Below are positions 1 to 6,166 of a stretch of DNA of 6,690 nucleotides, piece after piece (the first letter of the stretch is position 1; every line of letters begins with the position of its first letter). Both the position numbers and the translations under genes were made by a program. This stretch comes from Verrucomicrobia bacterium UBA1727 (GTDB taxonomy: Bacteria; Verrucomicrobiota; Kiritimatiellia; RFP12; UBA1067): the NCBI GenBank assembly GCA_002315875.1, contig DCIL01000038.1:1-6690 (forward strand). The letters are read 5' to 3'. The notes under the pieces are model-generated. The model saw only the letters and a program-made list of their open reading frames with translations. It did no database searches and had not been told where the DNA came from.

Positions 1-31
1 CTTTGACGCACGACCGGTCTATCGTCTCAGT

Positions 32-472
32 CTATGGTTGCACGCTCTCCTTTTCATCAAAGGGATTGACGAGAGACAAGCCCTCGAACCGGAAATCGTC
101 CACATTCCGCGTGACCATCGTCATGCCGTGCGCGAGTGCGGTCGCGGCGATTTGAGAATCGGTGACGGACGGTTTGCGTCCTTTGGCAATGCCATCGCCC
201 ATCAACCGACCCCATCTGTCGGCAATGATTTCATCGATACCAAGAATTCGTCCTGCGAATTCTCTTAGCACAGTTTCGTCTATCCAGGAATCAAGCAATG
301 TTCGTTGCGTCAAATCCCTTGCCGCAGTAGCACCTTTGCGGAGTTCACCGAGCGTCACGACGGAAATACAGAGATCTGTTAGTGGAACCGAGGAAAGCCA
401 ATCCTTCAATCCGGCATTGGGTCGACGCTTGCGTGTCTCCGATACGACACAGGTATCAAGCAGGTATTTCAC
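32..472 (-). CDS. vapC: Type II toxin VapC, PIN-domain ribonuclease (FitB-like subgroup)
   Basis: A 146-residue protein, the usual length for a PIN-domain toxin. PIN toxins are Mg2+-dependent endoribonucleases that cut tRNA, rRNA or mRNA in the cytoplasm and stop translation when free of antitoxin. The N-terminus MKYLLDTCVVSE is the classic first PIN strand with acidic residue D6. E43 lies in the TLGELRKG motif and D105 in TDSQIAATALAHG. The TRNVDDF motif (121-127) supplies the last acidic position, D125 or D126. The full acidic set suggests an active nuclease. The order of motifs, including the late LVNPF segment, matches the FitB-like branch of VapC. The start is GTG at 472, overlapping the antitoxin stop in a GTGA arrangement, with GGAG 5 nt upstream inside the antitoxin gene. 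This implies translational coupling and an antitoxin-first operon. The RNA target cannot be told from sequence. Confidence 0.93.
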   Translation of the reverse strand: MKYLLDTCVVSETRKRRPNAGLKDWLSSVPLTDLCISVVTLGELRKGATAARDLTQRTLLDSWIDETVLREFAGRILGIDEIIADRWGRLMGDGIAKGRKPSVTDSQIAATALAHGMTMVTRNVDDFRFEGLSLVNPFDEKESVQP

Positions 473-762
473 ACCAACTCCACCTCACGACCATAATCCT
501 TCACACGATCAAAGATGTGCATCTCATCATCATCCAACAGAGGTCCTCCCTCACGAAGCGCACGAAAGAGGTCCGCCCCTGTTTTCGGGGGAGCAGAAAG
601 CCCATCGTCCGCAACAGCGTCCGTCGGCACGTCTTCGTACTGCATCTGCGTCGTAACAAAGGCAAGCACGATCGCATTGACCTCATTTTTAAAACGGATA
701 CCGCGACGTTCGATGTATTCCGTCGCCTTCTGCGGCATATCAAGTGTCATCGTATAGCTCAT
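469..762 (-). CDS. Antitoxin of the VapC pair, ribbon-helix-helix-like N-terminus
   Basis: A 97-residue acidic protein placed immediately before the PIN toxin and overlapping it by 4 bp, the standard antitoxin position. Residues 2-9 (SYTMTLDM) can form the DNA-contacting beta strand of a ribbon-helix-helix fold. They are followed by two plausible helices, about 11-20 and 24-40. The C-terminal half (about 58-97) is charged, with LFRALREGGPLLDDDE-type sequence, and would be the segment that wraps the toxin and blocks its active site. Such antitoxins also repress their own promoter as a toxin complex; the inverted repeat at 873-890 is a fitting operator. The start ATG at 762 is supported by GGAGG 7 nt upstream. 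No close named antitoxin family is recognised with certainty, so the role rests mainly on position, size and predicted fold. Confidence 0.82.
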   Translation of the reverse strand: MSYTMTLDMPQKATEYIERRGIRFKNEVNAIVLAFVTTQMQYEDVPTDAVADDGLSAPPKTGADLFRALREGGPLLDDDEMHIFDRVKDYGREVELV

Positions 763-769
763 TACCCCA

Positions 770-774
770 CCTCC
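770..774 (-). promoter_or_regulatory. Ribosome binding site of the antitoxin gene
   Basis: On the minus strand GGAGG lies 7 nt before the ATG at 762, within a longer purine run (GGAGGTGGGG). It is a consensus Shine-Dalgarno at ideal spacing and fixes the antitoxin start. The ATG is itself preceded by an overlapping TAA (TAATG). Confidence 0.85.
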
Positions 775-857
775 ATCGCTGAATGTTTGCCGTTATGCTT
801 GATGTAGCCATTCGTAGCCTCGCTTCTTTCAGGGCATAGAACCCCAAAACAGGCAAC
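775..857 (-). other. 5' leader of the toxin-antitoxin transcript (about 95 nt)
   Basis: If transcription starts near 857-859, about 95 nt of leader precede the antitoxin ATG. The leader contains a short direct repeat on the minus strand, GGCTAC-GAAT-GGCTAC (plus-strand positions about 804-819). One frame is open from just upstream of the -10 box through to a TAA that overlaps the antitoxin ATG, but it offers no ATG, GTG or TTG start except a 4-codon ATG near its end. No convincing hairpin or known riboswitch was found. It may be plain leader or a fragment of a dispersed repeat. Confidence 0.3.
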
Positions 858-863
858 GTGGAT

Positions 864-893
864 ATTATAGCAATTTTAGAGATCTAAAATCAA
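864..893 (-). promoter_or_regulatory. Sigma-70-type promoter of the toxin-antitoxin operon
   Basis: Read on the minus strand, a TTGATT -35 box (893-888) is followed after 18 bp by a perfect TATAAT -10 box (869-864). The -10 is preceded by TGC, giving an extended -10 element (TGnTATAAT). The predicted start is about 5-7 nt downstream, near 859-857. It lies just beyond the stop of the beta-helix gene at 927 and directs transcription towards the antitoxin, giving the toxin-antitoxin pair a promoter separate from the upstream glycan genes. Confidence 0.75.
873..890. promoter_or_regulatory. Palindromic operator candidate inside the promoter spacer
   Basis: A perfect inverted repeat with 8-bp arms (ATTTTAGA and TCTAAAAT) and a 2-bp centre. 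It lies between the -35 and -10 boxes of the toxin-antitoxin promoter and overlaps the inner edge of the -35. A protein bound here would block RNA polymerase. Type II antitoxins with ribbon-helix-helix folds normally bind such palindromes cooperatively with their toxin, so the likely ligand is the antitoxin encoded at 762-469. That assignment is inferred from position and symmetry. A terminator role for the upstream operon is unlikely because the stem is almost all A/T and has no adequate loop or U-tract. Confidence 0.6.
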
Positions 894-926
894 GTTGGTT
901 GCTGCCGCAGGACAAGGCGACGACTT

Positions 927-2066
927 TCAGAAACGGCGGACTTTGAACTTCGCGGCACCCTCTATCGGGAAGACATTCGCACCCCAGGGCTCATGCCAGG
1001 TGATGGACCCTCGCAGGCGATTTTCCGGATCGTAAATGCCATACTTCAGGTGCGAGATCCACGGCGGCACACCGGTAGTCTGTCCACCCTCGAAATTGAG
1101 CAGGTCAATCTGCACGTTGACGGGCGCGGGTCGATTACCGAAAAGGACTCCTCGCGTCGTTGAGAGAATCGTTCGGTTATGCTGCGCTACGAGCATTCCG
1201 ATCTTTGACAGATGCGTCGAATCGTGGAAGACGACGGCCTCTTCGCAATTGTGCACGTAGAGGTGGTCGGCTACGATGTGCTCACCGAAGACGAAACCGT
1301 ATTTGAAGCCCTGTACCGCGACATCGCGCAGGATCTGCTGATCGTTCTGATCGCCGGAAGCATGCAGTCCTACCGTGTGGCAGGGATTCTCGACGAGGTG
1401 CTTGCCAAGTTCCGTGTCGCCAACATTGTCATCGAGACAGAACTGACAGTCCTCAATGACAATGCGGCTGGCATGATGAAGGTTAGCGGCGGACGTAGTC
1501 GGGTACATCTTCTCCTTGTTAAGATGCGCGCGAATCTCGAGATTCTTCATCACAACGAGTCCCACCGAGAACAAGCCGTTGCAACTATTACCCTCAGGCG
1601 CGGCAATAACCGACCACGGACGCTCCTTCGGGTCATGCACCTCAGGCGCATCCCAGGTCGAGTGGAGCGTCGTATTCGGCATGCCCATCGTACCGAAACG
1701 CGTCGGCTTGAAATGATACTTCTCGCAGCCCTTCGGACGAACCTGATAGGAGTAGAGCAACTTGCAGGGCATTTCGCCCTCGAAGGCAATTGTCCGCCAA
1801 CCCGCAGGGATGACCAGCTGCGCGCGGACGGGGCGCCCTTCGGAGTCCGTCTCGCGTCCCGGCGAGGCGATTAAGTAGCCATTGGTCGTATACGGAAAAT
1901 AGACCTTACCACCGCCAGCAGCCGCCACGACATCTATCGCACGCTGAATTGCCGCGGTATCATCCGTCACTCCATCGCCCTTCGCGCCGTAACGCGTCAC
2001 ATCCGCGACAAACGCCCACGCCGAAGCGTACAGGCAAACTACAACTAACGCAATTATATTTTTCAT
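927..2066 (-). CDS. Secreted right-handed beta-helix protein, pectate-lyase-3 superfamily
   Basis: A 379-residue protein with a clear signal peptide: hydrophobic core 4-12, predicted cut after the ASAWA motif near residue 18. The mature N-terminus carries the superfamily hallmark YGAKGDGVTDDTAAIQRAID (about 26-45), shared by GH28, GH55 and phage tailspike-type beta-helices. The remainder is strand-rich and suits stacked coils, with probable rungs at about 170-310. The canonical GH28 catalytic sets (NTD, GHG, RIK) are not visible. Acidic and histidine candidates include D212/D213 in CLDDN, H195-H198 and the HASGDQND stretch at 235-242. It may therefore be an unclassified lyase or hydrolase, or a non-catalytic polysaccharide binder. 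The ATG at 2066 is 5 bp past the stop of the GH2-PHP gene, with only a weak AGG upstream inside that gene, so translation is probably coupled. It probably acts on the same extracytoplasmic glycan. Confidence 0.85.
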   Translation of the reverse strand: MKNIIALVVVCLYASAWAFVADVTRYGAKGDGVTDDTAAIQRAIDVVAAAGGGKVYFPYTTNGYLIASPGRETDSEGRPVRAQLVIPAGWRTIAFEGEMPCKLLYSYQVRPKGCEKYHFKPTRFGTMGMPNTTLHSTWDAPEVHDPKERPWSVIAAPEGNSCNGLFSVGLVVMKNLEIRAHLNKEKMYPTTSAANLHHASRIVIEDCQFCLDDNVGDTELGKHLVENPCHTVGLHASGDQNDQQILRDVAVQGFKYGFVFGEHIVADHLYVHNCEEAVVFHDSTHLSKIGMLVAQHNRTILSTTRGVLFGNRPAPVNVQIDLLNFEGGQTTGVPPWISHLKYGIYDPENRLRGSITWHEPWGANVFPIEGAAKFKVRRF

Positions 2067-2071
2067 GATTT

Positions 2072-5000
2072 CTATTGCCTACCTTTTCCCAGATAAGGTT
2101 GGGTCCAGGCGGTGCGGACCTTAGGATGGAGATTGGCAGAAAGGATCGCCGGCTCGTCCGATTCGATGCGCGCGCGGACGTAAAGGTCGTCCGCTTGAAG
2201 CGTATACGAGGCCGTCACGCGCTCGCCTGGATGACCGCTGACGCATTTCGCCGTTTGTCCGATTTCGGAACCGTAGAACGACAGATGACGCGTGCGCCCT
2301 TGCGGATTGTTTCCGTTGGGGAATTTAAGTTCGACCGTCCTGATTGGCTTCTCCGAGAAATTGCGCTTCGAGACGATGAACCTGATCTTAAACGTCACGC
2401 CCGGTTTCGAAGGCACACTGACCGTGAGCGTGTCTTTTCCGAAACGAATCTCGTCCAATTCCACTCCGCACGTCGCGTAATAGTCACCGCGATCCATCGC
2501 CTCGAAGAGCGACGATGGTGTAAGCTCCTTCGACCGCACCATTACCCAAGCATCGCCCGGTGTGCAAGATGTGTGCGGTTTAGCGGCATGGCCGTTCCCC
2601 GGATACCAGTGAGTGTCGTCCGAAGCGGTAGCGTAGAGCAGCTTTTCACCGCGCCGCGCCCGCACCGCATTGACCGTATCCCACAGCCGGTCGTTATACC
2701 ATCCGTCATCGCCGATTTCCGACGGCATCGGAAATTCCGAACCGTTGTTGCACACTTCGAAGAAGCGTACGGACGGATTGGCTAGAAAATCCTCCGGCAT
2801 ATTGTCGAGCATGAAGGCGTGCGGATGATTGACCATGAACAGTGACGGATCACCGGAGCCGGCGACGGACGACTGATAGTCCCGAAAACTCTTCGCAAGC
2901 AGATCCTTCACCGAGATTCCCGGACGATCGGCGATGAAGCCGTCCCGCGCGACATCGTCGATCGGCTTCTGCACGTTGACGCAATTCATGTGAATGTCGT
3001 CGCGGCTCTTGCCGCTCATCATGTAGGTAAGCTCCGTGCCCTTCATGATGAGGAAGCGGTCCGCCTCACCGAACTTAGCGATCGTCTCGTCAATCGGCTG
3101 GAGGCGCACCTGCGTCTCACCCTTCGGACCCTTGCGCGTCCTAGCCCAGGGATACGCCTTCGCATAATGATCGAATACCGGCTGACTGACCGCAGGCGGC
3201 CACGGTCCGTCATTCGGCTTCACCGTGCGCCAGCAGTTAGTGTCCGAACCGATGCGATTGTGATCGGTGATCGCGAGAAAATCGAAACCGAGCGATTTGT
3301 AGGACGAGGCGCAGTCCTCGGGGAAGCCGCGTCCGTCCGACCAGTAGGTATGAGTGTGCAGCGCTCCGCGATACCAGCGGTCCTTCATGAGCCAATCAAG
3401 GAACCCATCGAGCAGCGCCGTACCTTCGGGAGTGTCGGAAAGGATGTCGAGTCCGTGGCACACGAGGCCCTTCGCCTTGCCGCGGCGTTCGGCAAGATAG
3501 AGGAAGCATCTGGAGCCGCCTTCACCAACAGCAATCATGTCCCCCTCGGCGATTCCGGCGACAGGCAATTCGCGTCCCCGCTTCACAAGCCGGAACCAGA
3601 GTTCGTCCAACACGCCGTCGTGCGGAAAATCCCCGAGCGCCGGATGCGGCCTCACGGCCATTCCGACCTGGTCACCCATCCACCACCAGCCGAGCTTGAC
3701 GTTGCTTCCGCCGCTCTCACCGTCGATCGTCAGGAGGCGCTGTCCCCGCGCCTCCGCCTCACGCGCGGCCTTCGATCCGCTGCGCGCAATGACAATCTCC
3801 GCCTCGCTCGCCCGTTCCTCCGGTAGCAGATTTGAAAAACGACCCTTAAGACGCATTGCGATTCCGTCCGCGGCAAAAATGCGCGAGCCGTCCCTGACCT
3901 GCCGCCGCGGGAAAATCCACACCTTCCATCCGTTCTTGACGCCGCCCACCGAAACGGAGAACTCGGCACGGCAGGGCTTGGTCACCCGCGGCACCTTGAC
4001 TTCAACGGACGCGAGATCCCGCACGGCGCCGAGCGCGATGTCGCCGACCTTGCAGGAGCCGGAGGCAAGGACGCGATCCGCTGTCGCGAGCTTCCATTCC
4101 GCCACGGCATCGACGAGCGACTTTGCCTCGTAATGCGCCATTCGGATCTTCGCCTGGAAACTTTCTTCGGACGAAAAGACCGCGCGTTCCGGCAGGAAGC
4201 CCACGAGCACGCAGGACGGCGAATTGAAGCGGGCGAAATCTTCGGCGGAGAATCCGCGGCGCTTCGTACCCCAGAACGGATCAAAGAGTCCCTGCGCCGA
4301 ATACGCAGCCACCGCGCTATTCCAAACGACAACGTCCACGGCCGTCCAGAAACTATAGCCGCGGCAAAACGGATCTGCCCGCGCGCACTCGACTCCGCGT
4401 TTCTGCCAGACCGACTGCAACGCATGCTGCGCGTCCTGAAGCCGATCGCACCACTCCTCGCCGAGTCCGTAACGCGCAAGCCAATCGAGACGCGCCTTGC
4501 GGATTCCGGAAAGGTCCCAGCAGCCGCTGAACTTGTCCTCAAGCCGCGTATCGAGCTTGACGCAGAGGTTCATGTATTCGTGGGTGACGAAGGGACGCTT
4601 AGGATCGAAACTGCCGCGCTTCCAGATTTCCGTCGGACCGCCGCAGTAATCGGACGATTCGGGCGGATTGAGCCACGGCTGGTTGCTGTCCTGATTGATC
4701 TTGAGCCGATCCGGATCCATCGCCTTCACATACTCGTGAATCCTGCGGTCGAGTACGGGACCGAACGATCCTTCGTTGCCCATCGAATAGACGCAGAACG
4801 ACGGATATCGACGGTAGTTGCGCCAGAGCTCGGTGACGTCCCTAAGCGGATCGAACGCGAAACCCTCGCAAGGAACGTCGCTGTAATAGGGGAGCTCCGC
4901 CTGAATCATGATGCCGAGCTCGTCCGCCGCCTCGAAATATTCTGGCAGTTCGCAATGCGTATGCAGGCGAACGAAATTAAAGCCGGCAGCACGCGCCTTC

Positions 5001-6139
5001 GCCAGATGCGCACGATGGACCGCACGATCCGCAGGACTCATCCCCTCAACCGGATAAACGAAATCGTCCCCGAAGCCGCGCAGATATATCGGTTCGCCGT
5101 TGAGATAGAAATCCCTGCCCTTCACCTCAAGTTTGCGCACGCCAAACCGCTCGTAACGCGTCTGAATAACCTGCCCGTTCGACACCAGCTCGACCTTGGC
5201 CGTGTAGAGGTTCGGCGAACTCGGCGACCACGGACGAAACGAGGTGAGGGGGAGGGAGAGGGAGATAGGCGAAGGTGAAGGTGAAGGTGAAGGCGAAGAT
5301 ACTGTTACGCCTTCAATTGTTGCGCGAACCTCAAAATCATTAACTCTGTGCCTCTGCGCCTCTGCGGGATCAACCTTCTCAACCCTCACTTCAACACGGG
5401 CCTCGCGCTTGTCGAAATCGCCTTTCACCCAGGCATCGTCGATGAACACCGCCGGAGTCGCCTCCAGTTCGATGTCGCGATAGATTCCACCCCAACGATG
5501 GACATTGCTCATGAGTCCTTTGCGGGACGGCTTGCGGTTATCGACATCGACAACGATCTTCGCTTCCTCACCCGGCTTTACGATGTCGGTTATCTCAAAC
5601 TTCTCGGTGGCGCAATAGTTATCGATATGAGCGACCTGACGATCGTTCACCCAGATCCATGCAATCGACTTCACTCCGCCCACCTTGAGCCAGATGCGCT
5701 TATCCTTCCAGTCCGCCGGAATCACGACCTTTTTCCGATACCAGCCCTCGCCCATGTACTTGTTTCGCAGCGGCTTCGGCGAGCAGTCCCACGTCGGATC
5801 CCACGGCTCGGACGCACCGCGCTCGCCCACGCCTTGCGACTCCCAGCAGGCGGGAACCTGAATTTTCCGAGCGGACTTCCATTCCTGCTTGGCATTGAAA
5901 TTTCCCCAGCATCCATTACGATTGGGCAAATCACGAGCCGGCTCCGAGAACTCCCATTCTCCACGCAGCGACATCACCGAGCGCGCATCCTGTCCCGTCA
6001 CAGGATTAACCACCGCTGGATGCGAGGGAATTCCTCCCCAGGTCAAGGGCTTATCCGCGCAGACGGATTGCGCCGCGAGCGAAGACATCGCCATTGCCGC
6101 GCTCAGCGCGAAGAACTGAACCTTAACCCTCATATCCAT
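2072..6139 (-). CDS. Exported GH2 glycoside hydrolase fused to a CehA/McbA-type PHP metallohydrolase
   Basis: A 1355-residue multidomain protein. Residues 1-28 form a signal peptide with a VCA/D cut; no proper lipobox is seen. About 33-227 is the GH2 jelly-roll sugar-binding domain, ending in HRWGGIYRDIEL. About 228-337 is the GH2 Ig-like domain, ending in WSPSSPNLY before the barrel. About 338-640 is the TIM barrel, with likely acid/base E456 in SMGNEG and likely nucleophile E521 in FVTHEYMN. About 640-755 looks like a beta-sandwich. About 757-917 resembles a class I glutamine-amidotransferase-like domain of large beta-galactosidases (GWWWMGDQ, HPALGDFPHDG). About 921-1355 is a PHP domain with putative metal ligands H928, H930, D935, D959, H960, E1036, H1105, E1128, D1175 and H1177. 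The family suggests beta-galactosidase- or beta-glucuronidase-like activity plus hydrolysis of a phosphoester, carbamate or similar bond, outside the cytoplasm. Substrate unknown. The start at 6139 is set by GGAGG 9 nt upstream. The frame is open throughout; the Ig-like domain contains two repeat tracts. Confidence 0.93.
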   Translation of the reverse strand: MDMRVKVQFFALSAAMAMSSLAAQSVCADKPLTWGGIPSHPAVVNPVTGQDARSVMSLRGEWEFSEPARDLPNRNGCWGNFNAKQEWKSARKIQVPACWESQGVGERGASEPWDPTWDCSPKPLRNKYMGEGWYRKKVVIPADWKDKRIWLKVGGVKSIAWIWVNDRQVAHIDNYCATEKFEITDIVKPGEEAKIVVDVDNRKPSRKGLMSNVHRWGGIYRDIELEATPAVFIDDAWVKGDFDKREARVEVRVEKVDPAEAQRHRVNDFEVRATIEGVTVSSPSPSPSPSPISLSLPLTSFRPWSPSSPNLYTAKVELVSNGQVIQTRYERFGVRKLEVKGRDFYLNGEPIYLRGFGDDFVYPVEGMSPADRAVHRAHLAKARAAGFNFVRLHTHCELPEYFEAADELGIMIQAELPYYSDVPCEGFAFDPLRDVTELWRNYRRYPSFCVYSMGNEGSFGPVLDRRIHEYVKAMDPDRLKINQDSNQPWLNPPESSDYCGGPTEIWKRGSFDPKRPFVTHEYMNLCVKLDTRLEDKFSGCWDLSGIRKARLDWLARYGLGEEWCDRLQDAQHALQSVWQKRGVECARADPFCRGYSFWTAVDVVVWNSAVAAYSAQGLFDPFWGTKRRGFSAEDFARFNSPSCVLVGFLPERAVFSSEESFQAKIRMAHYEAKSLVDAVAEWKLATADRVLASGSCKVGDIALGAVRDLASVEVKVPRVTKPCRAEFSVSVGGVKNGWKVWIFPRRQVRDGSRIFAADGIAMRLKGRFSNLLPEERASEAEIVIARSGSKAAREAEARGQRLLTIDGESGGSNVKLGWWWMGDQVGMAVRPHPALGDFPHDGVLDELWFRLVKRGRELPVAGIAEGDMIAVGEGGSRCFLYLAERRGKAKGLVCHGLDILSDTPEGTALLDGFLDWLMKDRWYRGALHTHTYWSDGRGFPEDCASSYKSLGFDFLAITDHNRIGSDTNCWRTVKPNDGPWPPAVSQPVFDHYAKAYPWARTRKGPKGETQVRLQPIDETIAKFGEADRFLIMKGTELTYMMSGKSRDDIHMNCVNVQKPIDDVARDGFIADRPGISVKDLLAKSFRDYQSSVAGSGDPSLFMVNHPHAFMLDNMPEDFLANPSVRFFEVCNNGSEFPMPSEIGDDGWYNDRLWDTVNAVRARRGEKLLYATASDDTHWYPGNGHAAKPHTSCTPGDAWVMVRSKELTPSSLFEAMDRGDYYATCGVELDEIRFGKDTLTVSVPSKPGVTFKIRFIVSKRNFSEKPIRTVELKFPNGNNPQGRTRHLSFYGSEIGQTAKCVSGHPGERVTASYTLQADDLYVRARIESDEPAILSANLHPKVRTAWTQPYLGKGRQ
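5241..5300. repeat. In-frame purine-rich tract with a 6-bp tandem repeat (Ser-Pro run)
   Basis: The plus strand is nearly all purine from 5241. It ends in five tandem hexamers at 5271-5300: GAAGGT three times, then GAAGGC and GAAGAT. On the coding strand this gives alternating Ser-Pro, then Ile-Ser-Leu-Ser-Leu-Pro (residues about 281-298), in the Ig-like domain of the GH2-PHP protein. Because the unit is 6 bp, copy-number change adds or removes one Ser-Pro pair without breaking the frame. The rest of the gene shows no such bias, so this looks like an expanded loop. Confidence 0.85.
5344..5367. repeat. Three tandem 8-bp units (CTCTGYGC type) in frame
   Basis: Three adjacent octamers, CTCTGTGC, CTCTGCGC and CTCTGCGG, lie inside the coding sequence and specify the AEAQRHR stretch at about residues 259-265 of the GH2-PHP protein. 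Three units total 24 bp, exactly eight codons, so the frame is kept. Similar short CTCTGCG-type tandem arrays are remembered from bacterial intergenic regions, which suggests a dispersed element inserted into the gene. That comparison is from memory and was not checked. Confidence 0.75.
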
Positions 6140-6148
6140 ATTCGTTGT

Positions 6149-6153
6149 CCTCC
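6149..6153 (-). promoter_or_regulatory. Ribosome binding site of the GH2-PHP gene
   Basis: GGAGG on the minus strand lies 9 nt before the ATG at 6139 and 15 nt before a second in-frame ATG at 6133, so the first ATG is preferred. It occupies the 27-bp gap after argH. That gap has no room for a full promoter, which suggests transcription comes from within or upstream of argH. Confidence 0.82.
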
Positions 6154-6166
6154 GAATTCAACCAGC

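Noticed and set aside
1..31. Inverted repeat around GACCGGTC (12-19), possible terminator after the toxin gene
   Set aside because: The outer arms mismatch in the middle and no U-tract follows on the minus strand. Too little sequence is available at the window edge.
894..926. Possible terminator after the beta-helix gene
   Set aside because: Only 3-4 bp stems can be drawn and no T-run follows at the right distance, so no terminator is called.
1212..1874. Plus-strand open frame (about 220 codons) opposite the beta-helix gene
   Set aside because: It lies fully inside a gene with a signal peptide and a superfamily motif on the other strand, and has no motif of its own.
2990..3826. Plus-strand open frame (about 278 codons) opposite the PHP and GATase-like domains
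   Set aside because: Its composition mirrors the minus-strand gene, and no family motif or ribosome binding site supports it.
3982..4542. Second minus-strand frame (about 186 codons) within the GH2 barrel
   Set aside because: The Arg- and Ser-rich translation is typical of an out-of-frame reading of the real gene.
4133..5278. Long plus-strand open frame (about 380 codons) opposite the GH2 domain
   Set aside because: It is antisense to a gene with clear domains. The translation is Arg-rich with no recognisable fold, as expected for a shadow frame in GC-rich coding DNA.
5271..5300. CRISPR-like repeat array
   Set aside because: The units are 6 bp and contiguous with no spacers; it is a coding microsatellite.
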